From positions 310,001 through 374,000 of the forward strand of contig NZ_LAQL01000003.1 in NCBI RefSeq assembly GCF_001026905.1: a stretch of 64,000 nt of DNA. Reading direction: 5' to 3'. Within the stretch, counting starts at the first letter, position 1, and each line of letters opens with the position of its first letter. The stretch is from Kiloniella spongiae. Lineage in GTDB: Bacteria; Pseudomonadota; Alphaproteobacteria; Kiloniellales; Kiloniellaceae. Below are positions 42,854 to 51,717 of this stretch, piece by piece. A program made the translations under genes and the position numbers. The notes under the pieces are model-generated. The model was not told where the DNA came from and did not search any database. It saw nothing but the letters and a program-made list of their open reading frames with translations.

Positions 42854-43630
42854 CTAATAATTGGGAATATAATAGGGCGCACCTGTCATCATGTTCCGGT
42901 ATTTTCCCTCTGTAACCAATTCGAGAATGGTGGTCGAGAAGGTATTCATAAGTTCCACGCCTTCTTCGTCTGGATAAAAGGTAAAAGAGCCACCCCAAAA
43001 ATCAATCACGTCGCTGTGGTGAAGCCCTTCCAACAGCCCCTGTTCCCTGAGTGTTGGTATCCAGCCTGTCTGGATAATACCGGCATCGACCCTTTCACCA
43101 AGGATCATTTTGGGAATAAGCTCGTTACCATTCGTGATTGATTTTGTTATTTTTTCATTATTTTCCAATTCGACAGGAATGCCATAACCTCTGGCGCTTA
43201 CAACACTTTTACCTTCCAAATCAGCAATCTGGTGGGCAACAGGGTCTTCTTTTCTCGTGAAAATATGATACCCGCCCATGATGATTGGCATGGAATAGAT
43301 GGGCAAAAATGTATATCCGGCTTCTTTAAATCGGTCTGTATCGCCACTGATAATATAGGGCCAGATAATGTCTATTTCCCGCTTGAAAAACAGGTTCTGA
43401 CACCGCAAGGCCGGTGCGAATTGCAGTTCGAATGCGTGTCCTGTTTTGTCGGAAACCCGTTTGATAATTTCCTGATAGAAATTAAACAACGGCTGTGGGC
43501 CTTCTTTATCCTCTGTCATACCGCCCGGAATTTCAACGGTGCAAACACTGTAGTTTTTTGCATATGAAGAAGATGTACCAAATGTCAGGGACAAGGCTAG
43601 TGCGATAGATACTACAAATAACTTCTTCAT
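42854..43630 (-). CDS. SBP_bac_3-type periplasmic binding protein (stand-alone)
   Basis: A 258-residue exported protein: a signal peptide (KKLFVVSIALALSLTFGTSSSYA), then YSVCTVEIPGGM, ALRCQNLFFKREIDIIWPYI, DLEGKSVVSARGYGIPVE, and ERVDAGIIQTGWIP. This is the amino-acid-type solute-binding fold found in ABC systems and as free-standing sensors in alphaproteobacteria. No permease or ATPase is adjacent, so the partner is unknown. The ATG at 43630 follows AGGGAAG closely; a TTG at 43645 is possible. Confidence 0.75.
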   Translation of the reverse strand: MKKLFVVSIALALSLTFGTSSSYAKNYSVCTVEIPGGMTEDKEGPQPLFNFYQEIIKRVSDKTGHAFELQFAPALRCQNLFFKREIDIIWPYIISGDTDRFKEAGYTFLPIYSMPIIMGGYHIFTRKEDPVAHQIADLEGKSVVSARGYGIPVELENNEKITKSITNGNELIPKMILGERVDAGIIQTGWIPTLREQGLLEGLHHSDVIDFWGGSFTFYPDEEGVELMNTFSTTILELVTEGKYRNMMTGAPYYIPNY

Positions 43631-43779
43631 CTCTTCCCTGAACAATAATATCTAATGAATGCAATATTGGTCAGGATACAGGGAAATCCTTAGTGATTTA
43701 ATAATGAGGCAAGTTGAGACGTTTTGAAGAGTTCGTTAGAGAGAAGACTTAGGAGTAGAGTTTTACTTTTTTAAGCGAT

Positions 43780-45018
43780 TTACACACTCAGGCCTCTGTC
43801 CACAACCCGATCACTGCGTCGGGATGCGATTAAGATTACTAGTGCAATGGTGATGATCACGAGTGATAGCTGGATTGCTGTTTGATAGCTATAGGCACTG
43901 GCGATCAAGCCCATAGATACATTGCCCATCATACCGCCGAGAAAGAGGCTGTTCATATAAAGCGAGGTGGCACGACCCAGACGACCATTAGCGAAGCTTT
44001 GGACGAAAGTAATACTGACACCGGCAAAAATGCCGTAGTACAGTCCTTCCAACACGGCCCCTAGGACGAGTTGGGGTAAGCTATCTACCTGTGAGAGAAT
44101 ATAGAAGGTCGGCATGGCGATCAGTGTTGCGGCATAGAGTGCGGTTCTGGCGCTGAATTTTTGCATGGCATAGGGGATCAGCAAAATAACGGCAACTTCG
44201 GTCAGACACTTGAGGGTAAATGCAAGACCCGGGGCATAGGTTGGAAGGTTTGCCTCTTGTGTGAAGTAGAGCGGTAAGGCAGCGCTGGTCAGAATGTGTG
44301 CGCCGGAAATAAAGAGACAAGCGGCTGCAGCCAGCCATAAACCCTGATTGAGAGATTTGTGTTCGGAAGAATTTTGTTCTGATGAGGGCTCTTTAGCTGC
44401 GGCAGTAAAATCTGATGGCACGACAAAGAACCATAGGATAACCCACAAAAATGCGAGAGAGACCGCGGTATAAAAAACAAAGCTATTGCCCCATTGTCCT
44501 GCAATGAAAAAAGAAAGTGCAGGGGCTATCATCCAGGCAGACGAGGTCATGCTGCGCAGATATGAGTTATAGGTGGTAATGGCAATACCCTGTTGCTCTG
44601 CATAAGCTCTACCAAAGCTATACATCAGAGATGTCGAAGCATTTGAGAAGCTAAAACAAATGCTGATAAAGCCGATGATCACCCCATAGGAAGGAGAAAG
44701 AGAAAGCGTTGTCGTTGCAGTTAGAAAAGCGATTGCAGATATGGCAATCAGTGGACGTACCCGCGCACCTTTGTCAAAGCGTTCTCCGAACTGCCGGTTC
44801 ATTAATAGAGACAGGACGCTGACAAGGCCAACATAGATACTGATTTCCCAAGGATCACGACCCAGTTCATCAATGATGAAAAAGCCCATAAAGGGCACGA
44901 TCATGGCATTACAAAAGACCCCGGTAAAAAGCAGAAGTAAAATAAGATAAGCTTGCCTGTTTAGCGATGCATTTTCTAAGGATGCTTTTTCGGCATGTGG
45001 CTTTTGGGGGCGGGGCAT
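43780..45018 (-). CDS. MFS transporter, SetA-like sugar/drug efflux type
   Basis: A 412-residue transporter with about twelve transmembrane helices. LLFTGVFCNAMIVPFMGFFIIDELG starts helix 1, and YNSYLRSMTSSAWMIAPALSFFIAG resembles the characteristic mid-region of sugar efflux transporters (SetA group). VSLALWV-type loops separate two six-helix halves, with a polar linker at about 208-230 (EPSSEQNSSEHKS). The substrate could be sugar, drug or amino-acid derivative. It is downstream of a homoserine dehydrogenase-like gene on the same strand with a 72-bp gap. Confidence 0.78.
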   Translation of the reverse strand: MPRPQKPHAEKASLENASLNRQAYLILLLLFTGVFCNAMIVPFMGFFIIDELGRDPWEISIYVGLVSVLSLLMNRQFGERFDKGARVRPLIAISAIAFLTATTTLSLSPSYGVIIGFISICFSFSNASTSLMYSFGRAYAEQQGIAITTYNSYLRSMTSSAWMIAPALSFFIAGQWGNSFVFYTAVSLAFLWVILWFFVVPSDFTAAAKEPSSEQNSSEHKSLNQGLWLAAAACLFISGAHILTSAALPLYFTQEANLPTYAPGLAFTLKCLTEVAVILLIPYAMQKFSARTALYAATLIAMPTFYILSQVDSLPQLVLGAVLEGLYYGIFAGVSITFVQSFANGRLGRATSLYMNSLFLGGMMGNVSMGLIASAYSYQTAIQLSLVIITIALVILIASRRSDRVVDRGLSV

Positions 45019-45090
45019 TATTTAGTCGTTTTCTGTAAAAAGTTTAATTTTCTGTTGAAGCACACTAAGAGAAACGCACAGGGGAGAGGT

Positions 45091-46110
45091 TTAAAAAGCT
45101 TTTTTTGCAAATATGTTCACAGCATCGCGCAACATGGATGCCGCAGTGGGTACTGGTTCGCGCTCCCATAGCTTGTGGTACATGATGCCGTAGATGTCGG
45201 TGTGGAGTTCCACCGCCATTTCCCAGCCTGTACAATGGGCGAGGAAGCTGTCTTGTGGCAAGGCGAGGGGCTTAACTGATAGTTTGCCATTTTCATATGT
45301 AGCAACCAGCTTGATTTGTTTGTTTTCAGTCTGAGCGGCTTTCAGGTCAGATTCGGTAATATTTTCGATGCCTGTGACATCAACATCCTCGAGAGTAACA
45401 GCCTGTCCTAAAATAGTATTGGCAATAATGACGAGCTTGTTTGCGGTATCCCAGCCACCAACATCAAGGCTGGGGTCGGTTTCGGCAATGCCGCGTTCCT
45501 GTGCTTCTGCCAGGGCATCATCATAAGAACGCCCGGTTGCCATTTCATCCAGAATAAAGTTACTGGTGGAATTAAAGATACCCTGGAGCTTGTTGATATC
45601 ACCAGCGATCAGATCACGTCTGCCGATATTGAGGATTGGCAAGCCGCCGCAGACTGTGGCACTCATTTCCAACGACGCACCGGTTTCTTTCGCGAGGTTC
45701 TGTAGCTCTTCATAGGCAAGTGCGACAGGGCCTTTGTTGGCAAGCACGACTGAAACCCCCATGGACAAAGCTGTGCGTGTGATGCCAAGGCCGGGTTCAC
45801 CTGTTTTTAGATTGACGGGGGAAGCTTCGAAAACCAGATCAATTTCTGTGTCCGCTAAAACATTTTGAATGTTGGCATCTTTTCTAAAACCCTGAAAGGC
45901 TGAGGCACCTTCACCGGCATGTTTTCTGTCAATAATATCCTGTGCGCCAAAACCATCGATGTTGACTGCGACGCCCGAGCTATCGGAAATACAGACAATC
46001 TGAAAGCAGATACCATGATCGCGTTGTAATCTTTCTTGCTTGTTGATCAGGATTGTCAAAAGATTTTGATTTACCGAACCAAGGCCTACAAGAGCTGCTT
46101 TGATAATCAT
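45091..46110 (-). CDS. homoserine dehydrogenase-like NAD(P)-dependent oxidoreductase
   Basis: A 339-residue protein with the homoserine dehydrogenase layout but without the C-terminal ACT domain. The Rossmann motif is KAALVGLGSVNQNLL, NKGPVAL lies at about 115, SATVCGGLPILN at about 142, and GIFNSTSNFILDEM matches the G(x)NGTxNYI substrate motif with Ser for Gly/Thr changes. EAQERGIAETDPSLDVGGWDTANKLVIIA is the catalytic block with Lys in ANKL. It is a short form likely outside main threonine synthesis. The ATG at 46110 fits the family start; a GTG at 46164 is longer. Confidence 0.78.
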   Translation of the reverse strand: MIIKAALVGLGSVNQNLLTILINKQERLQRDHGICFQIVCISDSSGVAVNIDGFGAQDIIDRKHAGEGASAFQGFRKDANIQNVLADTEIDLVFEASPVNLKTGEPGLGITRTALSMGVSVVLANKGPVALAYEELQNLAKETGASLEMSATVCGGLPILNIGRRDLIAGDINKLQGIFNSTSNFILDEMATGRSYDDALAEAQERGIAETDPSLDVGGWDTANKLVIIANTILGQAVTLEDVDVTGIENITESDLKAAQTENKQIKLVATYENGKLSVKPLALPQDSFLAHCTGWEMAVELHTDIYGIMYHKLWEREPVPTAASMLRDAVNIFAKKAF

Positions 46111-46262
46111 GGAATATGCTTTCAAGGAAAACTTTGAAAAATAAAGCGGGTTGGAATGAGACACTTAAAAAATAGGCTTTGCAAGCCTTGCGTGTGTTGT
46201 TTGGTTTGAAATTAAAAAAATCAAGGCCACTTTATTATAAGGCTTATAGAAAGGGATCAAGT

Positions 46263-46469
46263 TTGGAAGGAATTGTTGCAGCCCTGTTTCTGATTGTAAT
46301 GGTTGCTTTCTGGTCCGTTATCAGAATGGCAGTTGTCAGAATAATCTATCAGATCGTTCTTATGCCGGTTTTTATCAGTATGTTCGTATATCATTGGCTG
46401 ATCAGGATAAATCATAAGACCGTGATTGTAAAAATGAAGACTTTACTTATCCTGATTTGGGGCCAATAA
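46263..46469 (+). CDS. possible small membrane protein
   Basis: A 68-residue frame with one long or two short hydrophobic segments (IVAALFLIVMVAFWSVI, IIYQIVLMPVFISMFVYHW). A TTG at 46263 follows AGGGATC; longer starts exist. Its end overlaps the convergent Rossmann-protein gene by 27 bp. Weak case. Confidence 0.25.
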   Translation: MEGIVAALFLIVMVAFWSVIRMAVVRIIYQIVLMPVFISMFVYHWLIRINHKTVIVKMKTLLILIWGQ

Positions 46470-47009
46470 CGATTCAGTTTGACCGATAGTGCTTTCTTTT
46501 TCCTGAGGCGCTTTTATTACTCTAATTACCCCTTGGCTAATTTCTTGATGAGAAAGCCATCGGCTTTTGCCCAATTCCACCTGAAAACCGAGGATGACGA
46601 TTTGGAGAGATACATTATCCGGCAAGGTCGAACGCTCGAATTTTTTATTGGCATGTTCTTTTTCAAGGTTTTGAAAATCACTGCCAACGACCCATATGAT
46701 GCGTGCGATGTCAGAGCAGCAGCTAGTGGATAGTTCTTCCAGCAGTGATGCGCCATCCTGGTGTATCCAGAGCAGGATCAGATCATATTTATTTGGGTTG
46801 AGAGTTTTGGATAAATTTTGTCGTTGCTGGGGTATTTTGTAATTACAGCTCGTACCTTTGGCCTGATAACCTTGATCTCTTAGTTGGTTTACAAAGGGGG
46901 CTGGATTTCTAGAGATAATCGTTGTTTGCTCGGAATGTTCAGCCAACCACAGACCTGCGGCAGACAACATACCTGTGGTGCCTATTTGTAGTGTGTTTTG
47001 AAAGTGCAA
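46443..47009 (-). CDS. short Rossmann-fold (SDR-like) protein
   Basis: A 188-residue protein that opens with a nucleotide-binding motif (IGTTGMLSAAGLWLAEH) followed by TTIISRNPAPF, so NAD(P) binding is likely. Further on, YDLILLWIHQDGASLLEEL and RIIWVVGSDFQ fit strands of a small Rossmann fold, and WLSHQEISQGVIRVI is a family-like C-terminal helix. It lacks a Tyr-x3-Lys catalytic pair, so it may bind rather than convert a substrate. It starts at TTG inside the first bases of a 22-bp inverted repeat that also contains its AGGCTG ribosome site. Confidence 0.7.
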   Translation of the reverse strand: MHFQNTLQIGTTGMLSAAGLWLAEHSEQTTIISRNPAPFVNQLRDQGYQAKGTSCNYKIPQQRQNLSKTLNPNKYDLILLWIHQDGASLLEELSTSCCSDIARIIWVVGSDFQNLEKEHANKKFERSTLPDNVSLQIVILGFQVELGKSRWLSHQEISQGVIRVIKAPQEKESTIGQTESLLAPNQDK

Positions 47010-47057
47010 CAGCCTATAACCTAAATATTTAAAATAATATTTAGGTTATAGGCTGTT
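47008..47057. repeat. 22-bp perfect inverted repeat over the start of the SDR-like gene
   Basis: The arms 47008-47029 and 47036-47057 are exact reverse complements, separated by TAAAAT. The arm starts AACAGCCTATAACC. The stem lies between the helicase stop (47092) and the SDR-like gene, reaching its TTG and covering its ribosome site. There is no T run, so a classical terminator is unlikely; RNA folding would hide the start. Confidence 0.7.
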
Positions 47058-47091
47058 AACGCTTTTGTTGAGTAAAATAATTTTTTAAACG

Positions 47092-48573
47092 CTAAGCAGC
47101 GTTAGAGCTCTTATTGCCGGGTCTGTTTCTGGATTTGTTGGCAGATCGGTTGCTTGGTCTGTTACCTGGACGGTTGTTTGCCCGATTACCTGATTTGTTA
47201 TCGGCGTTATTATTGGGCTTACTACCTGACTTACCTTGACCCGATTTGTCTTGGTTCGGTTTAGCATCTTGCCTTCCGGCAGTTGGCTTTGATTTACCAG
47301 TTGGTTTTGAGCTGTTTCCACGGCGACTTTTGTTGCCTGGCTTACCGTTACTGGGTTTACCGTTACGGGCGTTCCGGTTTGGTCGTCCACCATTCTTACC
47401 GTCTTTTGAGCTGCCAGCAGGGGCTGCGGCAATGCCTTCTTCGTGATAAGGATGATCTTCAAAAACTGGCACGCTTTGGCGGATGTTCTTTTCGATATCT
47501 TTCAGATAAGCACGTTCTTCGTGATCGCAGAAGGAATAGGAGATACCTGTGGCACCAGCACGCGCTGTGCGACCAATACGGTGAACATAGCTGTCCGGTT
47601 CGTTCGGAAGTTCGAAGTTGATGACGTGAGTCACCCCATCCACATCAATACCACGTGCGGCAACATCGGTGGCAACAAGCGCACGGATCGCGCCATCACG
47701 GAAATCGGCCAGTGCGCGTTGACGGGCATTTTGAGACTTATTGCCGTGAATAGCGGCAGATGTAATACCCAGTTTTTCCAAAAATTCAGAAACACGGTTC
47801 GCGCCGTGTTTAGTTCTGGTAAAAATCAGAACCCGTTTGATTGCGTCGTCCTTGAGTACATGTCCCAGCAAGTCACGTTTGCGGCTTTTGGGCACCATCA
47901 TCACATGTTGTTCAACCTTTTCAGCTGTGGTGGCCGCAGGGGCAACCTCAACACGGACGGGGTTGATTAGAATAGTGTTGGCCAATGTTGTGACAGACTT
48001 TGGCATGGTGGCAGAAAGCAGGACGGTTTGACGTTTATCAGGCAGTTCCTTGATGATCTTTTTGATGTCGCGGATAAAGCCCATGTCGAGCATCCGGTCA
48101 GCTTCATCAAGGACTAGGAATTCAACTTCGTTCAGCTTGATATGGCCCTGAGACATCAGATCAAGCAAACGACCGGGTGTTGCGATCAAAATATCAACAC
48201 CGGGGGCCATTGCCTTGATCTGTGGTTTCTCTGACGCGCCACCAAAAACGATGGTGCTGCGCAAGTGCAGATATTTGGAATAGTCACGGACGTTATCAGA
48301 AATCTGGATGGCAAGCTCACGTGTTGGTGCAAGGATCAGTGATCTTGCTGTTTTGGCCTTGCGTTTGCCTTCGCCTTTGAGCAGATATTGTATCAGCGGT
48401 AATGAAAAGGCCGCGGTTTTTCCGGTTCCGGTCTGGGCGACACCAATCAGATCTTTTCCCTCCAGAATGTTGGGAATAGCCCGTGACTGGATAGGCGTCA
48501 TCTGTTCATAACCGCCTTCCTTGATTGCACGGAGAATAGGGTCACGAAGACCTAGATCGGAAAAATTGCTCAT
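47092..48573 (-). CDS. rhlE: DEAD-box RNA helicase, RhlE-like
   Basis: A 493-residue ATP-dependent RNA helicase. The Q motif (FSDLGLRDPILRAIKEGGYEQMTPIQ), motif I AQTGTGKTAAF, motif II DEAD in VLDEADRMLDMGF, motif III SAT, and motifs V-VI (ATDVAARGIDVDGV, HRIGRTARAG) are all present in residues 1-375. The last 110 residues form a basic, low-complexity tail rich in Asn, Lys, Gly and Ser (NRPGNRPSNRSANKS-type repeats) that probably binds RNA. It likely acts in cold adaptation or ribosome assembly. The ATG at 48573 is preferred to a TTG at 48582. Confidence 0.9.
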   Translation of the reverse strand: MSNFSDLGLRDPILRAIKEGGYEQMTPIQSRAIPNILEGKDLIGVAQTGTGKTAAFSLPLIQYLLKGEGKRKAKTARSLILAPTRELAIQISDNVRDYSKYLHLRSTIVFGGASEKPQIKAMAPGVDILIATPGRLLDLMSQGHIKLNEVEFLVLDEADRMLDMGFIRDIKKIIKELPDKRQTVLLSATMPKSVTTLANTILINPVRVEVAPAATTAEKVEQHVMMVPKSRKRDLLGHVLKDDAIKRVLIFTRTKHGANRVSEFLEKLGITSAAIHGNKSQNARQRALADFRDGAIRALVATDVAARGIDVDGVTHVINFELPNEPDSYVHRIGRTARAGATGISYSFCDHEERAYLKDIEKNIRQSVPVFEDHPYHEEGIAAAPAGSSKDGKNGGRPNRNARNGKPSNGKPGNKSRRGNSSKPTGKSKPTAGRQDAKPNQDKSGQGKSGSKPNNNADNKSGNRANNRPGNRPSNRSANKSRNRPGNKSSNAA

Positions 48574-49057
48574 TATCGCCAAATTTCAAATTAAAAGAGT
48601 GCGGTTTCACTATAGCTGAATAGCCTCTCTGTCAATCAACGATACTGCGGGGCAGCCATGCCAAAGCAGTATTTGGGTGTTGTTTTTTGTGACGTATTCA
48701 GGGGCTGTGTTCAGGGTTCATGTATGTATCAATGTTTGCATGATGTCTGTTTTCAAGCGGCAAGAATAAACCGGATAGGTAAAGAAAAGAAAAAGATGCA
48801 GGCTGATTGTTGAGTGAAAGATTGATCTTCGGTGTTGATATGATTTTAAAGGAAAACATTAAAAATAAATACTTAAAATCAATTGATTAGGGGGGATTTC
48901 CCTTTTTATTTGAAAGTTACTCTTGTGGTGAGGGGGGTGAGAGTGTATCCCTTTGGGTAGTGCTAAAGGGATACACTCTGTGTTGTTCTTATCATATGAG
49001 TGATCGTCCCCTAGGTTCTTTAATGAATGTTTAGTTGAATTATATTAGGAAATTTTT
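48574..49057. other. intergenic region with strong hairpin
   Basis: 484 bp between the helicase and XRE genes, which are divergent, so both promoters lie here. It holds no convincing ORF. The main structure is the 15-bp stem annotated at 48940-48979; TTGATT-like A/T-rich stretches near 48860-48890 could be promoter elements. Confidence 0.4.
48940..48979 (+). terminator. 15-bp perfect stem-loop upstream of XRE gene
   Basis: AGAGTGTATCCCTTT (48940-48954) pairs perfectly with 48965-48979 around a 10-nt loop. GTGTTGTTCTT follows, a weak U-rich tail. It ends 78 bp before the XRE start, so it could terminate a short upstream transcript or act as an attenuator. Confidence 0.5.
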
Positions 49058-49450
49058 ATGACATATATCACAATGGGCGAACGTATCGAGGCAGCACGTA
49101 AGAGTAAGGGATTGAGTGCATCCCAGCTTGCGCGCCGTGTCGGTGTTAAAGTTTCGACCATGAATAATTGGGAAAGTGACCGTTCGGAGCCGCGTGCCAA
49201 CAAGCTTGTGGCGCTGGCCGGTGTATTGAGTGTGAATATGATTTGGTTGCTGGAAGGGTCTGAAGACAATACCAGCCTGCCGCCGAATGTTGAAGTTATT
49301 GAAACGGCTGACCTGCAAAGCAAAATTACCCGCCTGCAATCCATGCACGAGCGTATGGTGCAACTTCTTTTTGAAATTTCCAGCGAAGTAAACCGCGTTC
49401 AACGTGGCATTAAAGATGATCAGGCAGAACAGGACGCTGCCCAAGTATAA
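49058..49450 (+). CDS. XRE family transcriptional regulator
   Basis: A 130-residue DNA-binding protein: HTH_XRE at about 8-62 (GERIEAARKSKGLSASQLARRVGVKVSTMNNWESDRSEPRANKL) and a C-terminal helical part (LQSKITRLQSMHERMVQLLFEISSEV) that may dimerise as a coiled coil. No ligand domain. Single gene after a hairpin-rich 5' region. Target genes unknown. Confidence 0.85.
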   Translation: MTYITMGERIEAARKSKGLSASQLARRVGVKVSTMNNWESDRSEPRANKLVALAGVLSVNMIWLLEGSEDNTSLPPNVEVIETADLQSKITRLQSMHERMVQLLFEISSEVNRVQRGIKDDQAEQDAAQV

Positions 49451-49562
49451 TTTGGGTTATAATTTCGGCATCGGTATTTAATCGGTTGCCAGTTTTAAAT
49501 TATTCTCAGAACTTTTTTTCTAAAGTGGATTGTTTTGTCATCTAGATTTCAGAAGTGTTTGG

Positions 49563-50144
49563 TTAAAACCGTTTTCTGATTTTCTGGATAAAACGATCCA
49601 CTTTTTCTTTACTCAGGCTTTCGCTACCGTAAAGGGAAAGCATTTGGAAACGGCATTTGGGCGCACAGGTACCACGGATTGCAGTTTTAAGAACCCGCCG
49701 TACAGGTTGGCGTAAAATCAACAGATCAACCCATCTAGGTGAGCCAAGGGTAGTTATGACCTTCATCTCAACCAGATTATCGAGTTTTGGCAAAATAGCC
49801 TTGTTGTTATCTGCATGGTCATAAGCATGCCCCGGCGCCCATACCCGATCAAACCAGCCTTTGAGTATCGCGGGAAAACCAAACCACCAGGTCGGAAAGA
49901 TCAGCACAAGGCTCTGTGTTTCTTTTAGCTGTGTAAGGTCCTGTTCCAATGCAGTGCTATCAAAGCTTTCGGCAAAATAACTCTGTCGTTCGGCATGAGT
50001 GAGGGGTGGCGCAAAGCGTTCTGTATAGAGATCCTTTACCGTGATCTCATTCCCCTTGGTTTCCAAATGCGCGATTGTCTCGTTTGCAAGATGTTTGCAC
50101 AAACTATCCTCTAACGGATGCGCTATAACAACCAGGCACTTCAC
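49563..50144 (-). CDS. flavodoxin-fold NAD(P)H quinone reductase-like protein (KefF/MdaB type)
   Basis: A 193-residue flavoprotein-like enzyme. KCLVVIAHPLEDSLCKHLA is the phosphate-loop start of the family, FPTWWFGFPAILKGWFDRVWAPGHAYD is the FMN-contact and dimer region (about 85-111), and ITTLGSPRWVDLL follows. It likely reduces quinones or azo/nitro compounds with NAD(P)H. It starts at GTG with GGAG eight bases upstream. Alone on its strand; it sits downstream of the SOD region, a possible oxidative-stress setting. Confidence 0.82.
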   Translation of the reverse strand: MKCLVVIAHPLEDSLCKHLANETIAHLETKGNEITVKDLYTERFAPPLTHAERQSYFAESFDSTALEQDLTQLKETQSLVLIFPTWWFGFPAILKGWFDRVWAPGHAYDHADNNKAILPKLDNLVEMKVITTLGSPRWVDLLILRQPVRRVLKTAIRGTCAPKCRFQMLSLYGSESLSKEKVDRFIQKIRKRF

Positions 50145-50221
50145 AGTTTTTTCTCCGGATTAGAAAAGTATTATTTTAGATTTTGAATGTCTTATGACGT
50201 AGAAGCAATATGTCATAAATT

Positions 50222-50262
50222 AAAAAGACAGACCCATCAGGTTGAGATTATTAATAGGCCTG
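50222..50262 (-). terminator. terminator-like hairpin downstream of sodC
   Basis: On the minus strand, CAGGCCTA pairs with TGGGTCTG (two G-U pairs), followed by a CTTTTT tail. It is closely related in sequence to the terminator at 51661-51705, as part of a duplicated 3' segment. Confidence 0.55.
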
Positions 50263-50285
50263 CCTTTTAAAACTCTTCTAATTCG

Positions 50286-50355
50286 CTATGTAGCACTAAA
50301 ATAGATCGGAACCGCTGGTTTTAGCCAGGTCGCTTTGACTGCTACGGCAACTTCT
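50286..50355 (-). pseudogene. relic of the 3' end of a lectin-like gene (copy of 51718-52365)
   Basis: One minus-strand frame here reads RSSQSDLAKTSGSDLF, stop, CYIAN, stop. The intact gene at 51718 ends RGCSQSDLTKTGGSGLFYCFAAD. The DNA downstream, through the terminator hairpin, is also similar. This looks like the decayed end of a second copy, with sodC lying between the two. Confidence 0.7.
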
Positions 50356-50367
50356 TGATCAGAAAAA

Positions 50368-50919
50368 TCAGGATACTTTCTTGATGATACCGCATGCGAC
50401 GCGCGAGCCTGCGCCAGCTGCATCGCCGTAAGTATCTGCTTTTTCATGAACGACGATTGCAGAACCATCATTATCCATAAGACTGTTAATTAACCCTTCT
50501 TTCAAGGTAACCGCTTGGGCAAAAACGTCGGTTTTTACGATACCATTTGTATCTGCAATAATGTTGGAGAGATCGCCAGCATGGCTGCCGTTCCCAGCAA
50601 AACCATGTCCTTTATCAAAAGGATTAAAATGGCCGCCGGCTGCCTTAAAGTTATCTGAACAGCTTGCGGTTTCATGGATATGAAAGCCGTGTGTGCCTGG
50701 GGTGATTCCTTTAATATCAACTTGTAAAAGTACTCTGTCATGTAGCTCAACAAGCCTAACGGAACCTGCGCCTTTTCCATCGGCAGTATTAAGTTTTGCT
50801 GTCGCAGTAATTGTCTCATTCCCGTACGATGGAGGGATGGACAAGAAGAAGGCTAATGAAAAAAGTGCAACAGAGGTTAGTAAAGTCATTACTATTGGGG
50901 AGTAGATTATTTTTTGCAT
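50368..50919 (-). CDS. sodC: periplasmic Cu/Zn superoxide dismutase
   Basis: A 183-residue exported enzyme: a signal peptide (IVMTLLTSVALFSLAFFLSIPPSYG), then the metal-site motifs GFHIHETASC, GGHFNPFDKGHGFAGNGSHAGDLSNI (Zn/Cu His and Asp) and VVHEKADTYGDAAGAGSRVACGII with the C-terminal disulfide Cys and functional Arg. All copper and zinc ligands expected for SodC appear present. It removes periplasmic superoxide. The ATG at 50919 is preferred to a TTG at 50922. It is followed by a relic and terminator copied from the lectin-like gene nearby. Confidence 0.93.
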   Translation of the reverse strand: MQKIIYSPIVMTLLTSVALFSLAFFLSIPPSYGNETITATAKLNTADGKGAGSVRLVELHDRVLLQVDIKGITPGTHGFHIHETASCSDNFKAAGGHFNPFDKGHGFAGNGSHAGDLSNIIADTNGIVKTDVFAQAVTLKEGLINSLMDNDGSAIVVHEKADTYGDAAGAGSRVACGIIKKVS

Positions 50920-51140
50920 CAAACAGGGATCCTTTGAAATTGAGATACCTGATTAACACCACAGGATCAAAAATATTCAGATATTTCTAATCCCGTGGCT
51001 GAATAACCCAATGAAGAATGCGAGGTCCCATATGTTCTGCGTTTATTGGGGGCATCATGTTGAGTAATTATCTTGGCTTTCGTGAAGAGGCAAAATGATC
51101 AAATAAGGCCAGGCTGAACCTTCAACTTTAAATTGATTGA

Positions 51141-51536
51141 TTAATTTGCATCGAGAGAAAATGTTTTCCCGATAATAAATGGCGCACGGAAATCGTCAGA
51201 AATGTAGTAGTAAAGTCCCTGATCTTTATCGTGATGAATAGAAAAACATCCCCATTCAGGCTCTGCCCAAAGGCCCGTCCAACTGGAACAGTATTTATCA
51301 TTCTCAACCTTGTAGCGTGCTTCGGAAGGTTCGGCGTCTCCATTCTTTATCCAAAGTGTTAATCCGGATTTGGAAAAATACTGTCTGGTGTGAGATCCAA
51401 AATGAATGCCTTCAACAGTTTTCCCGACAAGAAGTTCTTTGATCTGTGCGGTATTAAGGGCTGTCTCTTCCGCCATTGCTGTTTGTCCGGAAAGTAATAT
51501 CCCGGAGAGGGCAAACAAAGCCATGATCCATTTCAT
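51141..51536 (-). CDS. small exported protein, DUF995-like
   Basis: A 131-residue protein with a signal peptide (WIMALFALSGILLSGQTAMA). The mature part (LNTAQIKELLVGKTVEGIHFG, TLWIKNGDAEPSEARYKVENDKYCSSW, GCFSIHHD) has the LxGKTVxG opening and Cys/Trp pattern of DUF995-type alphaproteobacterial proteins, from memory. The ATG at 51536 follows AGGAAA and is preferred over 51605. Function unknown. It lies between sodC and the lectin-like gene, all on the minus strand. Confidence 0.62.
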   Translation of the reverse strand: MKWIMALFALSGILLSGQTAMAEETALNTAQIKELLVGKTVEGIHFGSHTRQYFSKSGLTLWIKNGDAEPSEARYKVENDKYCSSWTGLWAEPEWGCFSIHHDKDQGLYYYISDDFRAPFIIGKTFSLDAN

Positions 51537-51660
51537 TATAAGTTTCCTGCTATAGACTAAACCGAAAACTACTATTGTTTGTTTTAGGGATTTAAAACAA
51601 AACACATATACGTGAAGTTCGCTTGATGGTTATCAGGTTATTTCTCGGCGATTTATTAGG

Positions 51661-51705
51661 TGTAAAAACAGACCCATCGGGATAAGTTCCTTCTGGGCCT
51701 GTCTT
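51661..51705 (-). terminator. rho-independent terminator of the lectin-like gene
   Basis: Minus strand: CAGGCCCA pairs with TGGGTCTG, followed by TTTTT. It sits 13 bp after the stop of the gene at 51718-52365 and is similar to the element after sodC. Confidence 0.65.
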
Positions 51706-51717
51706 ACCAAATTTCTT

